This document shows positions 28,207 to 36,385 of a stretch of 42,930 bases of DNA, one piece after another. The number at the start of each line of letters is the position of its first letter. The stretch's first letter is position 1. The position numbers and the translations under genes are program-made. The stretch comes from Lachnospiraceae bacterium (GTDB taxonomy: Bacteria > Bacillota > Clostridia > Lachnospirales > Lachnospiraceae), in assembly GCA_021202635.1 (NCBI GenBank), contig JAJQCQ010000048.1, positions 1 through 42,930 of the forward strand, written 5' to 3'. Under the pieces are notes generated by a model, which ran no database searches, was not told the origin of the DNA, and saw only the letters and a program-made list of their open reading frames with translations.

Positions 28207-29124
28207 ATGAAAAAGATTTTTCCGATGATTGTTTTTTCCTGCATGACAGCGGTTGTTTTGCTGATTTGTATATACCGGAGTCTGCAACAGGAGGATGCGG
28301 CAGGGGGAACTCCTGAAATTGCGGATGCGGTATTGGGAGCGGAAAATATGCAGAAGGATGCGGCCTGGGAGGCGGCGATGACAGCGGATGTAACTCCTGG
28401 GATGGCATTGACGACAGGCGCGGCCGCGGAAGAGACGGACATGACAGTGGCGGCGGACGCGACGCCAGAGACGGACATGACAGTGGCAGAAGACGCGACG
28501 CCAGAGACAGAAGCAGTGGCGGCATGGGAAAAAGAAACGACTTGGGAAACGGAAGCAGAATGGGACGAAATCAAGCGCGTGGCGCTGACGTTTGATGACG
28601 GCCCGCACCCGGTCTATACGGTGAAGCTGCTGAATGGCCTGGCTGAGCGCGGCGTACAGGCGACTTTTTTTGTGATTGGTGAAAACATTCCTGGCAATGA
28701 GGAGATCATTGCCCGAATGGATCAGGAGGGGCACCTGATCGGAAATCATACCTATGACCATGTGAAAATCACAGATCTGAGTGTGGAAGCGGCCTGTGAG
28801 CAGGTAGAAAGAACCAGCGCCCTGGTAAAGGAAATTACCGGAAAGGATACGGAATACGTACGCCCGCCGTTTGGCTCGTGGCGAAAGGATTTGGAGTGCT
28901 CCTTTGAGATGATTTTAGTGCTTTGGGACGTGGACCCATTGGACTGGACGACGTGTAATGTGAGTGATGTTGTGCGGCGGGTACTCGAAGCAGTCGGGCC
29001 GGACGACATTATTTTATTGCATGATTACTACGAATCCTCAGTAGATGCGGCGCTTTTGATTGTGGACGCGCTGATGGAGCAAGGGTATGTGTTTGTGACG
29101 GTGGATGAACTGATTTTGGAGTGA
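28207..29124 (+). CDS. Membrane-anchored polysaccharide deacetylase
   Basis: 305-residue surface enzyme of carbohydrate esterase family 4. A single N-terminal hydrophobic helix (MIVFSCMTAVVLLICIY, about 7-23) anchors it outside the membrane. A Thr/Ala/Glu-rich spacer follows (to about 125) with a tandem 12-residue repeat. The NodB domain has TFDDGPH, where the second Asp is a metal ligand, HTYDH with two metal histidines, RPPFG and LWDVDPLDW. Substrate is probably peptidoglycan GlcNAc or MurNAc, or a surface glycan. ATG 28207 follows GGGACAGG; an earlier ATG at 28165 is less likely. Confidence 0.87.
   Translation: MKKIFPMIVFSCMTAVVLLICIYRSLQQEDAAGGTPEIADAVLGAENMQKDAAWEAAMTADVTPGMALTTGAAAEETDMTVAADATPETDMTVAEDATPETEAVAAWEKETTWETEAEWDEIKRVALTFDDGPHPVYTVKLLNGLAERGVQATFFVIGENIPGNEEIIARMDQEGHLIGNHTYDHVKITDLSVEAACEQVERTSALVKEITGKDTEYVRPPFGSWRKDLECSFEMILVLWDVDPLDWTTCNVSDVVRRVLEAVGPDDIILLHDYYESSVDAALLIVDALMEQGYVFVTVDELILE
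28432..28503 (+). repeat. Tandem 36-bp repeat in the deacetylase spacer
   Basis: Two adjoining units (28432-28467 and 28468-28503) begin GAGACGGACATGACAGTGGC and differ at a few bases; a partial third unit follows. Each encodes ETDMTVA(A/E)DATP. Confidence 0.85.
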
Positions 29125-29155
29125 GTTATGGAAGTAACAATATATATTTTGGAGA

Positions 29156-29190
29156 TTGACGGATAATTATAATGTAATTATAATATAGGT
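29156..29190 (+). promoter_or_regulatory. brnTA promoter with overlapping AT-rich repeat operator
   Basis: TTGACG (29156-29161), 17-bp spacer, TATAAT (29179-29184). The spacer and -10 contain AATTATAAT twice, 2 bp apart. BrnA antitoxins repress their own promoter, and this repeat is the obvious site. The link is inference. Confidence 0.72.
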
Positions 29191-29196
29191 GTGAAA

Positions 29197-29484
29197 ATGA
29201 TAAAATTCGAATGGGATGAAAACAAAAACCAGATTAATATAAAAAAACATGGAATATCCTTTGAAAATGCGCGGGAAATTTTTTATGATGACGCGGCGAT
29301 TTTGTTCGATGATCCAGAGCATTCCAAAGATGAGGAACGTTTCCTGATTATTGGGAATGATGAAAGGGAGAAGACTTGTATCGTCAGTCATTGTTATCGG
29401 AAAGAAGATGTGATACGGATTATTTCTGCAAGAAAAGCAACTGCAAAAGAGAAACAGATATATTTAAAATGGAATGCGAGGTAG
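29197..29484 (+). CDS. brnT: BrnT-family RNase toxin
   Basis: 95-residue toxin of type II system brnTA. The family pattern FEWDENKNQINIKKHGISFENAREIF at the start (read in two halves, FEWDENK and KKHGISFE) is distinctive, as are the later GNDE and RIISARKATAKEK blocks with the catalytic His/Arg/Lys environment. BrnT blocks translation by cutting RNA. ATG 29197 has AGGTG in front; GTG 29191 would add two residues. The antitoxin gene starts 4 bp after the stop. Confidence 0.88.
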   Translation: MIKFEWDENKNQINIKKHGISFENAREIFYDDAAILFDDPEHSKDEERFLIIGNDEREKTCIVSHCYRKEDVIRIISARKATAKEKQIYLKWNAR

Positions 29485-29488
29485 TCAT

Positions 29489-29704
29489 ATGAAAGACGAA
29501 TATGATATTGAAAAATTAAATCCACGGAAGAATCCTTACTCGAACCGTCTAAAACGGCAGATTACAATTAATATAGACGAAAGTACGATAAAATATTTTA
29601 AAGGACAGTCAGAAGCATCCGGTATCCCTTATCAGACACTGATTAATCTGTATCTTTCGGATTGTGCGGCGAATGGCCGGAAGCTGAAGCTTTCATGGGA
29701 ATAG
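29489..29704 (+). CDS. brnA: BrnA-family antitoxin
   Basis: 71-residue ribbon-helix-helix type protein. KRQITINIDESTIKYFK is the strand-helix DNA-binding part, and SGIPYQTLINLYLSDCA the second helix pair, both typical of BrnA. It binds BrnT and the brnTA promoter. ATG 29489 follows GCGAGGTAG, which is the very end of brnT. The pair is followed 30 bp later by rarA. Confidence 0.87.
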   Translation: MKDEYDIEKLNPRKNPYSNRLKRQITINIDESTIKYFKGQSEASGIPYQTLINLYLSDCAANGRKLKLSWE

Positions 29705-29734
29705 AGACTGAATTGAAGTGGAAAGAAGAAAGTA

Positions 29735-31048
29735 ATGGATTTATTTGAATATGCAAGAACAAAAACAATGCAGGAGGACGCTCCGCTGGCGTCGCGGATT
29801 CGTCCGCGGACGCTGGACGAGATCGTCGGTCAGCAGCATATTATAGGGAAAGATAAGATGCTATACCGCGCGATCCGGGCGGACAAGCTGAGCTCCCTGA
29901 TTCTTTACGGGCCGCCGGGGACGGGAAAGACGACGATTGCGAAGGTGATTGCCAATACGACACAGGCGGAGTTTACGCAAATCAATGCGACCGTGGCCGG
30001 AAAAAAGGACATGGAAGAGGTCGTGAAGAAGGCGAAGGATTACCTTGGTATGTACGGGAAACGGACGATTCTCTTTGTGGATGAGATTCACCGGTTTAAC
30101 AAGGGGCAGCAGGATTATCTGCTTCCGTTTGTAGAGGACGGGACGCTGATTCTGATCGGTGCGACGACGGAGAATCCTTATTTTGAGGTCAACGGCGCGC
30201 TCCTTTCCCGCTCAGTGATTTTTGAGCTGAAGCCGCTGGAAAAGGAAGACATCCGCGCCCTGATTCACCGCGCGGTCTACGATGAAGAACGCGGTATGGG
30301 GGCGTACAATGCTGAGATTGACGCGGACGCGGAGGAATTCCTGGCGGATATCGCAGATGGAGATGCCCGGCGGGCGCTCAATGCGGTGGAACTGGGGGTT
30401 CTCACGACCTCGCCCGAGGCGGACGGGAAAATACACATTACGCTGGAGGTTGCTTCGGAGTGCATTCAGAAGTGCGTGGTTCGCTATGATAAGGATGGGG
30501 ATGCGCATTATGACGTCATTTCTGCCTTTATTAAAAGCATGCGGGGCTCTGATCCGGACGCGGCGGTTTATTATCTGGCGCGGATGCTGTATGCGGGTGA
30601 GAGCGTGACATTCATCGCGAGGCGGATTATGATCTGCGCGTCCGAGGATGTCGGGAACGCCGACCCGCAGGCCTTGCAGGTGGCGGTGGCCGCTTCCCAG
30701 GCGGTAGAGCGGGTCGGGATGCCGGAGGCACAGCTGATTCTGGCACAGGCGGCGATTTACATTGCCTGTGCGCCCAAGAGCAATTCTGCGACGAACGCCA
30801 TCTTTGGCGCATTGGAAGCGGTAAAACAGACTCCGGCGGCTGTCCCGCCGCATTTGCAGGATTCGCATTACAAGGGCGCGGCAAAGCTTGGGCACGGAGT
30901 TGGATATGAATATGCGCATGACTGTCCGAAGCATTTTTCAAGGCAGCAGTACCTGCCGGATTCCCTCAAAGACCGGATATTCTATGAGCCGTCCGAGAAC
31001 GGGTATGAGAAAACGATTCAGGAATACCTGAGATGGGTTCGCGAGTAG
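29735..31048 (+). CDS. rarA: Replication-associated recombination protein RarA
   Basis: 437-residue AAA+ clamp-loader-like ATPase (MgsA/WRNIP1 family) that acts at stalled forks. The conserved start PLASRIRPRTLDEIVGQQHI, Walker A GPPGTGKTT (about 50-58), Walker B FVDEIHRFNKGQQD (about 110-123), sensor ATTENPYFEVN, and the C-terminal tetramerisation part with YLARMLYAGE and LPDSLKDRIFYEPSENGYE are all typical. The ATG at 29735 follows GTGGAAAGAAGAA. The gene is complete. A MITE lies just after it. Confidence 0.93.
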   Translation: MDLFEYARTKTMQEDAPLASRIRPRTLDEIVGQQHIIGKDKMLYRAIRADKLSSLILYGPPGTGKTTIAKVIANTTQAEFTQINATVAGKKDMEEVVKKAKDYLGMYGKRTILFVDEIHRFNKGQQDYLLPFVEDGTLILIGATTENPYFEVNGALLSRSVIFELKPLEKEDIRALIHRAVYDEERGMGAYNAEIDADAEEFLADIADGDARRALNAVELGVLTTSPEADGKIHITLEVASECIQKCVVRYDKDGDAHYDVISAFIKSMRGSDPDAAVYYLARMLYAGESVTFIARRIMICASEDVGNADPQALQVAVAASQAVERVGMPEAQLILAQAAIYIACAPKSNSATNAIFGALEAVKQTPAAVPPHLQDSHYKGAAKLGHGVGYEYAHDCPKHFSRQQYLPDSLKDRIFYEPSENGYEKTIQEYLRWVRE

Positions 31049-31076
31049 AGAAGTCTGAATCGTATCTGAAAATAAA

Positions 31077-31252
31077 GTAACTATTCAGAACAGCAGGCCG
31101 CAGACCGCCTGCGATGCAGGCTATATGCCGCTAACGCGTCATATGTCTGTGGCTTGATGGGCGTTCCGCCCATCCCGAAATGAAAAAACAGCCCTTAGCA
31201 GGTAAACCTGCACAGTCTGTCTTTTCATTTCGATGCTGTTCTGAACTGTTAC
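31077..31252. mobile_element. 176-bp MITE with 8-bp target duplication
   Basis: Terminal inverted repeats of 19 bp (31077-31095 and 31234-31252) match at 17 positions: GTAAC(TA/AG)TTCAGAACAGCA. The octamer AAAATAAA sits directly outside both ends (31069-31076 and 31253-31260), a perfect target duplication. The interior has further hairpins: GATGGGCG/CGCCCATC, CGAAATGAAAA with TTTTCATTTCG, and GCAGGT/ACCTGC. There is no coding capacity. Its ends resemble the small element at 8029-8087. The transposase that moves it is not in the window. Confidence 0.85.
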
Positions 31253-31301
31253 AAAATAAAAAGCACTGGGCACACTCAATGATAAGTGATCTCCAGTGCT
31301 T
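31253..31301 (-). terminator. Terminator of the GDT1-family gene
   Basis: On the minus strand AAGCACTGG pairs with CCAGTGCTT across a 23-nt loop and runs into T-rich sequence (TTTTATTTT). It lies about 80 bp after the stop at 31382. Its T tract includes the right target duplication of the MITE. Confidence 0.75.
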
Positions 31302-31381
31302 CTTTGATTATCAGAGCAACGCAAGGGGTTCTTATGGCGAAAGCTGCCCCGGCCCGTGCGGGCACGGCCGCGTAAAAACGT

Positions 31382-32062
31382 TTATTCGCTTTGACAGACC
31401 TTCTGATGTTTTTTCCACGTACAGACGCAAAGGACTGCGAACAGTGCGGCTGCGCATCCGGCAACGGCCCAGGAAATCCACCCGGCTGTCAGAAGACAGA
31501 CGCCGTCCTCCATGGTGGTAAATCCGAAGACTGCGAAGATCACGAACGCCAGCTTATCCAGAAAACCGGCCGGCATTTTGCTCTCGATCAGGTGACCGAC
31601 CAGCATACCGATCAGGTCCGCGGCAAACAGGCCGATGGAACAGGCCAGCCAGACCAGGATGGCATTGTTTACTCCCTCGTTTGCAGCGAAGGTGATAGCG
31701 GTCAGCTGTGTCTTATCGCCCAGCTCCGCGATAAAAAAGGTGCCGAAGACCGTCAGGATGGGTGGAAACTTTGATTCTTTGACCTGTTCTTCTTCGCCGT
31801 CTTCGACTTTGCATAAGGTAGTCCACGCAAAATAGAAGAAAGCGAGGGCAGCGATGATTTTGATCAGCCAGGTCGGAATAAAACGGCTGATCAGAGCGCC
31901 TAAGCCCACCGCGATTGCATTTAATGCCAGAATTGAGGCTCCGGAGCCAATGATGATGTCCCGGAGCTTATACCGGGAGGTCATGGCGATCATCAGAAGC
32001 TGTGTCTTATCGCCCATTTCGGCAATAAACATGGTAAAAAGAATTTGCAGAAACAGTAGCAT
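31382..32062 (-). CDS. GDT1/UPF0016 family cation (Mn2+) exporter
   Basis: 226-residue membrane protein with two homologous halves of three helices. Each half holds the family motif: EMGDKTQ at 15-21 and ELGDKTQ near 117-123. TMEM165/GDT1 proteins export Mn2+ or Ca2+ in exchange for H+. The start is ATG 32062 with AGGAGG on the minus strand; longer starts lie inside the leader. The yybP-ykoY riboswitch upstream ties the gene to manganese excess. An insert rich in Glu/Lys (EDGEEEQVKES) separates the halves. Confidence 0.9.
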   Translation of the reverse strand: MLLFLQILFTMFIAEMGDKTQLLMIAMTSRYKLRDIIIGSGASILALNAIAVGLGALISRFIPTWLIKIIAALAFFYFAWTTLCKVEDGEEEQVKESKFPPILTVFGTFFIAELGDKTQLTAITFAANEGVNNAILVWLACSIGLFAADLIGMLVGHLIESKMPAGFLDKLAFVIFAVFGFTTMEDGVCLLTAGWISWAVAGCAAALFAVLCVCTWKKHQKVCQSE

Positions 32063-32125
32063 AATGCTCCTCCTTTTGTGTTGCGCTGCCCATGGATAAT
32101 TATGCGGTGAAAGAGTTTTACGCAC

Positions 32126-32310
32126 GCAAAAGGGCAGCGAATTTGCTCAGCTGCCCATAAAAACTCATGTATGGCAGCCACACAGTACCATACATGAGTC
32201 TCGTTATTTCATACAAGCCAGATTCTTCTCATCCTGTCAGAATCAGTATGTTGACTTGCAACACGCTCCAAAGGGTGCCAACTACTCCCTCATGTCGCTT
32301 TAAAATAGCA
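32126..32310 (-). ncRNA. yybP-ykoY manganese riboswitch
   Basis: On the minus strand the aptamer shows GAGGGAGTAG (plus 32282-32291), GCAAGTCAACA in the second leg, and closes with CGAGAC (plus 32198-32203), the conserved pieces of the yybP-ykoY family. Then a 12-bp hairpin (ACTCATGTATGG/CCATACATGAGT, plus 32164-32199) and a second hairpin GGGCAGC/GCTGCCC (plus 32132-32156) with TTTT form the switch. Mn2+ binding should prevent termination and turn on the exporter. Confidence 0.9.
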
Positions 32311-32372
32311 TGATTTTGTGAAAAAAGCAATCCCCAAATTGAGAAAAAGTGACAAAAAAGGTTCCTGTCGGA

Positions 32373-32858
32373 TCATTCCCGTGTCAGATCACAGAACACC
32401 GCATGACATGCCTTTTCATAATCGCCGGGGGTAAGCGTAAGCTGCAGCCCGATTTTCCCGCCGCTGACGGCGATTTTTTCATAGAGGAGTGCGGATTCAT
32501 CCATAAAAACCGGATAATCTTTTTTCATACCGATCGCGGTGCAGCCGCCGCGGATATAGCCGGTGACATTCTGGATGTCTTTTACATGAATCATTGCGAG
32601 AGACTTACAGCCTGCGGTTTTGGCCGCTTTTTTGAGATCAAGCTCTGCGTCAATCGGGATCGCGAATACAAAATATGCGTGATCGGGACTGACTGTGACG
32701 AGCGTTTTGAAGACGATCTCGTGCGGGAGATGAAGCAGATCAGCGGCATGCTGGCCGTCAATGAATTCGTCGCATTCGTAGGTCTGGAATGTATATGGGA
32801 TTTTCATGCGGTCAAGGATCCGCATGGCATTCGTTTTTATTTCTTTTTGTTTTGCCAT
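32373..32858 (-). CDS. ybaK: Cys-tRNA(Pro) deacylase YbaK/EbsC
   Basis: 161-residue single-domain editing enzyme that removes Cys from mischarged tRNA-Pro. The family pattern includes TNAMRILDRMKIPYTFQTY at the N-terminus (in part), KTLVT with the catalytic lysine region, AAKTAGCKS, and RGGCTAIGMKKDYP, where related proteins have GGxSPIGxK. ATG 32858 has AAGGACG in front on its strand. It is a monocistronic unit between the Mn leader and a repeat cluster. Confidence 0.9.
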   Translation of the reverse strand: MAKQKEIKTNAMRILDRMKIPYTFQTYECDEFIDGQHAADLLHLPHEIVFKTLVTVSPDHAYFVFAIPIDAELDLKKAAKTAGCKSLAMIHVKDIQNVTGYIRGGCTAIGMKKDYPVFMDESALLYEKIAVSGGKIGLQLTLTPGDYEKACHAVFCDLTRE

Positions 32859-32885
32859 TTTTGTCGTCCTTTCGATGCAGCCGGA

Positions 32886-32900
32886 GGTGTGACCGGTAAC
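32886..32900. repeat. Possible single arm of the GTTAC/GTAAC repeat
   Basis: GGTGTGACCGGTAAC matches the right arm of copies B and C with one or two differences; no left arm is found nearby. Confidence 0.35.
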
Positions 32901-33037
32901 GCGAGAGGTCCTGTGCGGTATGAAAACAGAACGCATAGGCTGGCTTCCGGAATCGCTGCGGTCAGTGAAAGTATACCGCAGCGAATTGGATTTGTACAGG
33001 AGGATTTGCACAAAGCATGGTTTATGAGCGGAGATCG

Positions 33038-33093
33038 GTTACTGGTCACACCTGTAGTGGCTAAGGTAAATCTGGTCAGGGTGTGACCTGTAA
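33038..33093. repeat. Copy C of the GTTAC/GTAAC palindromic repeat
   Basis: 56 bp. GTTACTGGTCACACC (33038-33052) and GGTGTGACCTGTAA (33080-33093) form a near-perfect palindrome with a 27-nt interior. It aligns with copy B across the whole length. The first base of the following open frame (33093) lies at its right end. Confidence 0.78.
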
Positions 33094-33722
33094 TGGACAT
33101 CGGTACGCTGGAGGGTTCTGGTGCATATGATAAGAAAAAGTGGAAAGTGGCGTATATGGGCTATATTAATAATAGAAGAAACTCCTGCAAAAAACAGCAG
33201 GAAAAGCAGCTTTTGACGAACAGAGAGCCATTCCTGTGTGCGGAAGAAATTGAGGGAAGGGAGTCGAAAGGAGAGAAAGCGGGGATCCCATCCGTGATAC
33301 CGCTGGATTTCTCCCATCCTGCGGATGAACTGCAGACGGAGCGGGATTTTCGGATGCTGCAGTCGATGTATCCGAATCTTGCGAAGGAACTGCTGCCGTT
33401 TATCGAGGAGGAGTGCGACCGGATGGAGTATGAAGGGAGCGCCATGTTTGATGAGTATCCGGATTTTACGACCGTCTATGCTCTGCAGAAGAAAATTGCG
33501 GAGGCGGCACGGAAGCAAATGGCGTCAGACAGAGCAGATGAGCAGGCCAGCCGGCCGGCTGCTTCTGTGGAAGACGTGACAGCAGATCCGGCAGAGAATA
33601 AGACTGCGGCTGCGCAGGCGGAGGAAATATGTGTGCCGCTTGAAGATCTGATCCGGGTAATGGTGCTGCAGGAGATGCACCGCAGACGCGGCCGTTACCG
33701 CTTTTGTCGGGATAAATGCTGA
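33093..33722 (+). CDS. Hypothetical protein between two palindromic repeats
   Basis: Up to 209 residues, no signal peptide or membrane helix. A central block (ADELQTERDFRMLQSMYP to YEGSAMFDEYPD, about 77-125) is well structured, acidic and likely conserved; the ends are Ala/Glu-rich or basic (HRRRGRYRFCRDKC). I do not recognise a family with confidence. The first ATG (33093) overlaps the end of repeat copy C and lacks a ribosome site; ATG 33156 is an alternative that keeps the conserved block. A repeat half-copy begins 4 bp after the stop. The repeats on both sides are odd and may matter for mRNA ends. Confidence 0.55.
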   Translation: MDIGTLEGSGAYDKKKWKVAYMGYINNRRNSCKKQQEKQLLTNREPFLCAEEIEGRESKGEKAGIPSVIPLDFSHPADELQTERDFRMLQSMYPNLAKELLPFIEEECDRMEYEGSAMFDEYPDFTTVYALQKKIAEAARKQMASDRADEQASRPAASVEDVTADPAENKTAAAQAEEICVPLEDLIRVMVLQEMHRRRGRYRFCRDKC

Positions 33723-33725
33723 AAT

Positions 33726-33746
33726 GGTCGGGTTGTGACCAGTAAC
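33726..33746. repeat. Half copy D of the GTTAC/GTAAC repeat
   Basis: GGTCGGGTTGTGACCAGTAAC equals the right half of copies B and C (GGTCAGGGTGTGACCTGTAA) with few changes. The left half is missing. Confidence 0.6.
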
Positions 33747-33756
33747 CAAAAAAGAC

Positions 33757-33785
33757 TTGTTCAATTCGTCTGCGGATAGTATACT
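33757..33785 (+). promoter_or_regulatory. Promoter of the 826-residue exported protein gene
   Basis: TTGTTC (33757-33762), 17-bp spacer, TATACT (33780-33785), ending 76 bp before the start codon. Confidence 0.7.
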
Positions 33786-33861
33786 AATAAAGAAGAAAAG
33801 AGTAACGCCGGGTAACTGGGGAGATACGGACCAGCGCCGGGAAAAAACAGGAGAATGATTT

Positions 33862-36342
33862 ATGCACAATATACTGAAGACGGTACGAAACCTGGTTATT
33901 CATGTTCTGGTTCTGCTGTTCGTATTTGTCGTGGCGGTGTATGTTTTTGCGCGGGTATTGAACCAGGCGACACCAAATACGTCAGAGGCGATGGCCAGCG
34001 CGACCTTTCCGCTGGTTTATATGCAGGACGATGGGGTCAGCTATAACTGTCTGCACGGATACGCCCGCGAGATGGATGTGAACTATATCCGTGATACCGT
34101 GACAATCCTTGACGCGAGCCATGAACTCGATATTCTGATTGATCCGTTTGAATCGAATGTAGAAAGCCTTTCTTATGAGGTCCTGACGCTGGATGGGAGC
34201 GAGTCGCTGGAGAATACGAGTGTTCTGAACCTGACGGAGAATGATGATGGCTGTCTGGAAGCGACTCTGACGATTCAGAATCAGATGCTGCTGAATCAGG
34301 AATATATTCTTAAAATTCAGGTTTCCGCCGGTGGGAGGGAGATTTATTTTTACACCCGGCTGCTTCTGGAGGATGGACTGCATCTGGATGAATATCTTGA
34401 TTTTGTAACCGGGTTTTACGCAAAATGCGTCAATAAGACCGATCAGGATTCCCTGGGCGTCGTGGTGGAGCCGGACGATACGACGGGCACAAGTCAGACG
34501 CTTGCTTCAATGGATATTCATGACACGGTTGACCAGCTGATGTGGGGTTCTCTCAATCCGCAGATTGCCTACAAGCCAACGCCGAGCCTGGTGGATATCA
34601 ATGGCACGACGGCTTCGTTTGTGCTGAACTACCGGATATCCGCTGTAGATGACGAGGGTGTGACGATCACGTACAATGTCCGCGAGTTTTACCGCCTGCG
34701 CTACACGGATACGCGCGTGTACCTGCTGGATTTTACGAGAACGACCGACCAGATTTTTAATACGGACAGCACGGTCCTGGAATCTGGCGGCATTAACCTT
34801 GGCATCACGGACAGCGATGTGGAGTACGCGTTTGATGATGACAAAACGGTGGTGGCGTTTGTACAGGAAAATGAGCTGTGGACGTATGTGATCAATGGCG
34901 GGAAGATGACGCGTGTGTTCGGCTTCCCGGAAGAGGAAGACGTGGACTACCGTGACTTTTACGATCAGAATAACATCAAAATTCTGCGCGTGGATGGGAG
35001 CGGGGATGTCTGGTATGTTGTCTCCGGTTATATGAACCGGGGAGATCACGAGGGGGAAAACGGGATCGCGATTTATCATTACGAAGCTTCCTCCTCGACT
35101 TCGGAGGAGCTGCTGTTTGTGCGCACGATGGAGGCTTACGACAGTCTGAAGCTGGATATAGACAATCTTGCGTATCTTACGGATGATGGTCAGGACTGCT
35201 ATATTTTACTGGAAAATATTGTTTATCAGATTGATATGGCAACAGGGGAATATGAGAGCATCATCACCAATGTGAATACCGGCTGCTACGCCAGCTCAGA
35301 ATCCAACCGGTATTTCAGCTGGCTTTCCGAGGGCGAGCGTTATGATTCGCAGACTCTCTGTACGATTGACTTTGAGACCGGCGAAACCTGGGAGGTTTCC
35401 TGCAGCGACAGTGAGCGTATCCGCCCAGTCTGCTATATGGAAGAAAATCTGGTCTACGGGATTGCCATGCTTTCGGACATCGACAGCTCCAGCGAAGGCT
35501 CCGAGGTATTCCCCATGTATATGCTTGTCATCACGAGCGGCAGTGGGGAGACGATAAAAAAATATACGCCGGACGGTTCCTATGTGACGGAAGTGACACA
35601 GTCAAACAGTCTGCTGACACTCACTCGTGTAACAATTGTGGACGGAGAATATGTGGAAACGACCTCTGATACGATTGTCAGCACAGATACGGAGGACCGG
35701 GTAGACTATGGCATTGCGACGCAGACCGATGATGTCAGACAGACGGAGATTCTGCTGCGCGTCGGAACTACGATCACAGATACGACCCCGCAGGTGGTGA
35801 ATGGAAAATTTGCCTCAGAGAGCGGCGGTGTGACGGTAGAGATCTCGCCTAACACGGAGAAGGAAAAGTTATATTACGTGTATGCGGGCGGCAGCCTCGA
35901 CAGTGCATGGCCGACTGCGGTGGAGGCGATTCTCCGCGCGGATGACATGGTCGGTGTGGTGATCAATGACGCCAAAGAATACGTCTGGGAGCGCGGAAAC
36001 CAGCAGGACGAGGCCACCATCAGCCTGGACAATATTCCGGACATCATTAAGACCGGTATTATGGATGTTGATGTGCTGGAAGCCAGCCTGCAAAAAGACG
36101 TTGTAGACCTGACGGGCTGTACGCTCGACCAGGTACTCTATTTTGTCAGCGAAGGCAAAGCGGTTATAGCGGCCACCGAGACCGGCAGTGTGATCATCAC
36201 CGGTTATGACGATTACGGGAACCTCATTTTGCTTAATCCGGGCGAGGAGGAGACTTATTACTATGGGCCAAACGACAGCCTGGCATTGTTTGAGGCAGCC
36301 GGGAACCGGTTCATCTCTTACCTGAATACCGATCTGGAGTGA
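33862..36342 (+). CDS. Large membrane-anchored exported protein of unknown function
   Basis: 826 residues. An N-terminal helix (LVIHVLVLLFVFVVAVYVFA, about 11-30) anchors it; the rest is extracellular, acidic and beta-rich. A middle part (about 315-560) repeats short blocks of strand-forming residues with aromatic and Asp/Gly turns (DVWYVVSGY, CYILLENIVYQIDMATGEYE), like a beta-propeller. The last 90 residues (LDQVLYFVSEGKAVIA, VIITGYDDYGNLILLNP) resemble the C39-like peptidase fold, but the usual catalytic His before the VxxxGYD strand is replaced (ETGS). No catalytic Cys can be assigned. ATG 33862 follows CAGGAG. It has its own promoter and terminator. No function is claimed. Confidence 0.65.
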   Translation: MHNILKTVRNLVIHVLVLLFVFVVAVYVFARVLNQATPNTSEAMASATFPLVYMQDDGVSYNCLHGYAREMDVNYIRDTVTILDASHELDILIDPFESNVESLSYEVLTLDGSESLENTSVLNLTENDDGCLEATLTIQNQMLLNQEYILKIQVSAGGREIYFYTRLLLEDGLHLDEYLDFVTGFYAKCVNKTDQDSLGVVVEPDDTTGTSQTLASMDIHDTVDQLMWGSLNPQIAYKPTPSLVDINGTTASFVLNYRISAVDDEGVTITYNVREFYRLRYTDTRVYLLDFTRTTDQIFNTDSTVLESGGINLGITDSDVEYAFDDDKTVVAFVQENELWTYVINGGKMTRVFGFPEEEDVDYRDFYDQNNIKILRVDGSGDVWYVVSGYMNRGDHEGENGIAIYHYEASSSTSEELLFVRTMEAYDSLKLDIDNLAYLTDDGQDCYILLENIVYQIDMATGEYESIITNVNTGCYASSESNRYFSWLSEGERYDSQTLCTIDFETGETWEVSCSDSERIRPVCYMEENLVYGIAMLSDIDSSSEGSEVFPMYMLVITSGSGETIKKYTPDGSYVTEVTQSNSLLTLTRVTIVDGEYVETTSDTIVSTDTEDRVDYGIATQTDDVRQTEILLRVGTTITDTTPQVVNGKFASESGGVTVEISPNTEKEKLYYVYAGGSLDSAWPTAVEAILRADDMVGVVINDAKEYVWERGNQQDEATISLDNIPDIIKTGIMDVDVLEASLQKDVVDLTGCTLDQVLYFVSEGKAVIAATETGSVIITGYDDYGNLILLNPGEEETYYYGPNDSLALFEAAGNRFISYLNTDLE

Positions 36343-36385
36343 GGTGTGCGGTTCGGAAGCTTAAGACATGAGATATTTTATCATA

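Noticed and set aside
31077-31252. CRISPR or attC site
   Set aside because: No repeated spacer units; ends with target duplication fit a MITE better than an integron site.
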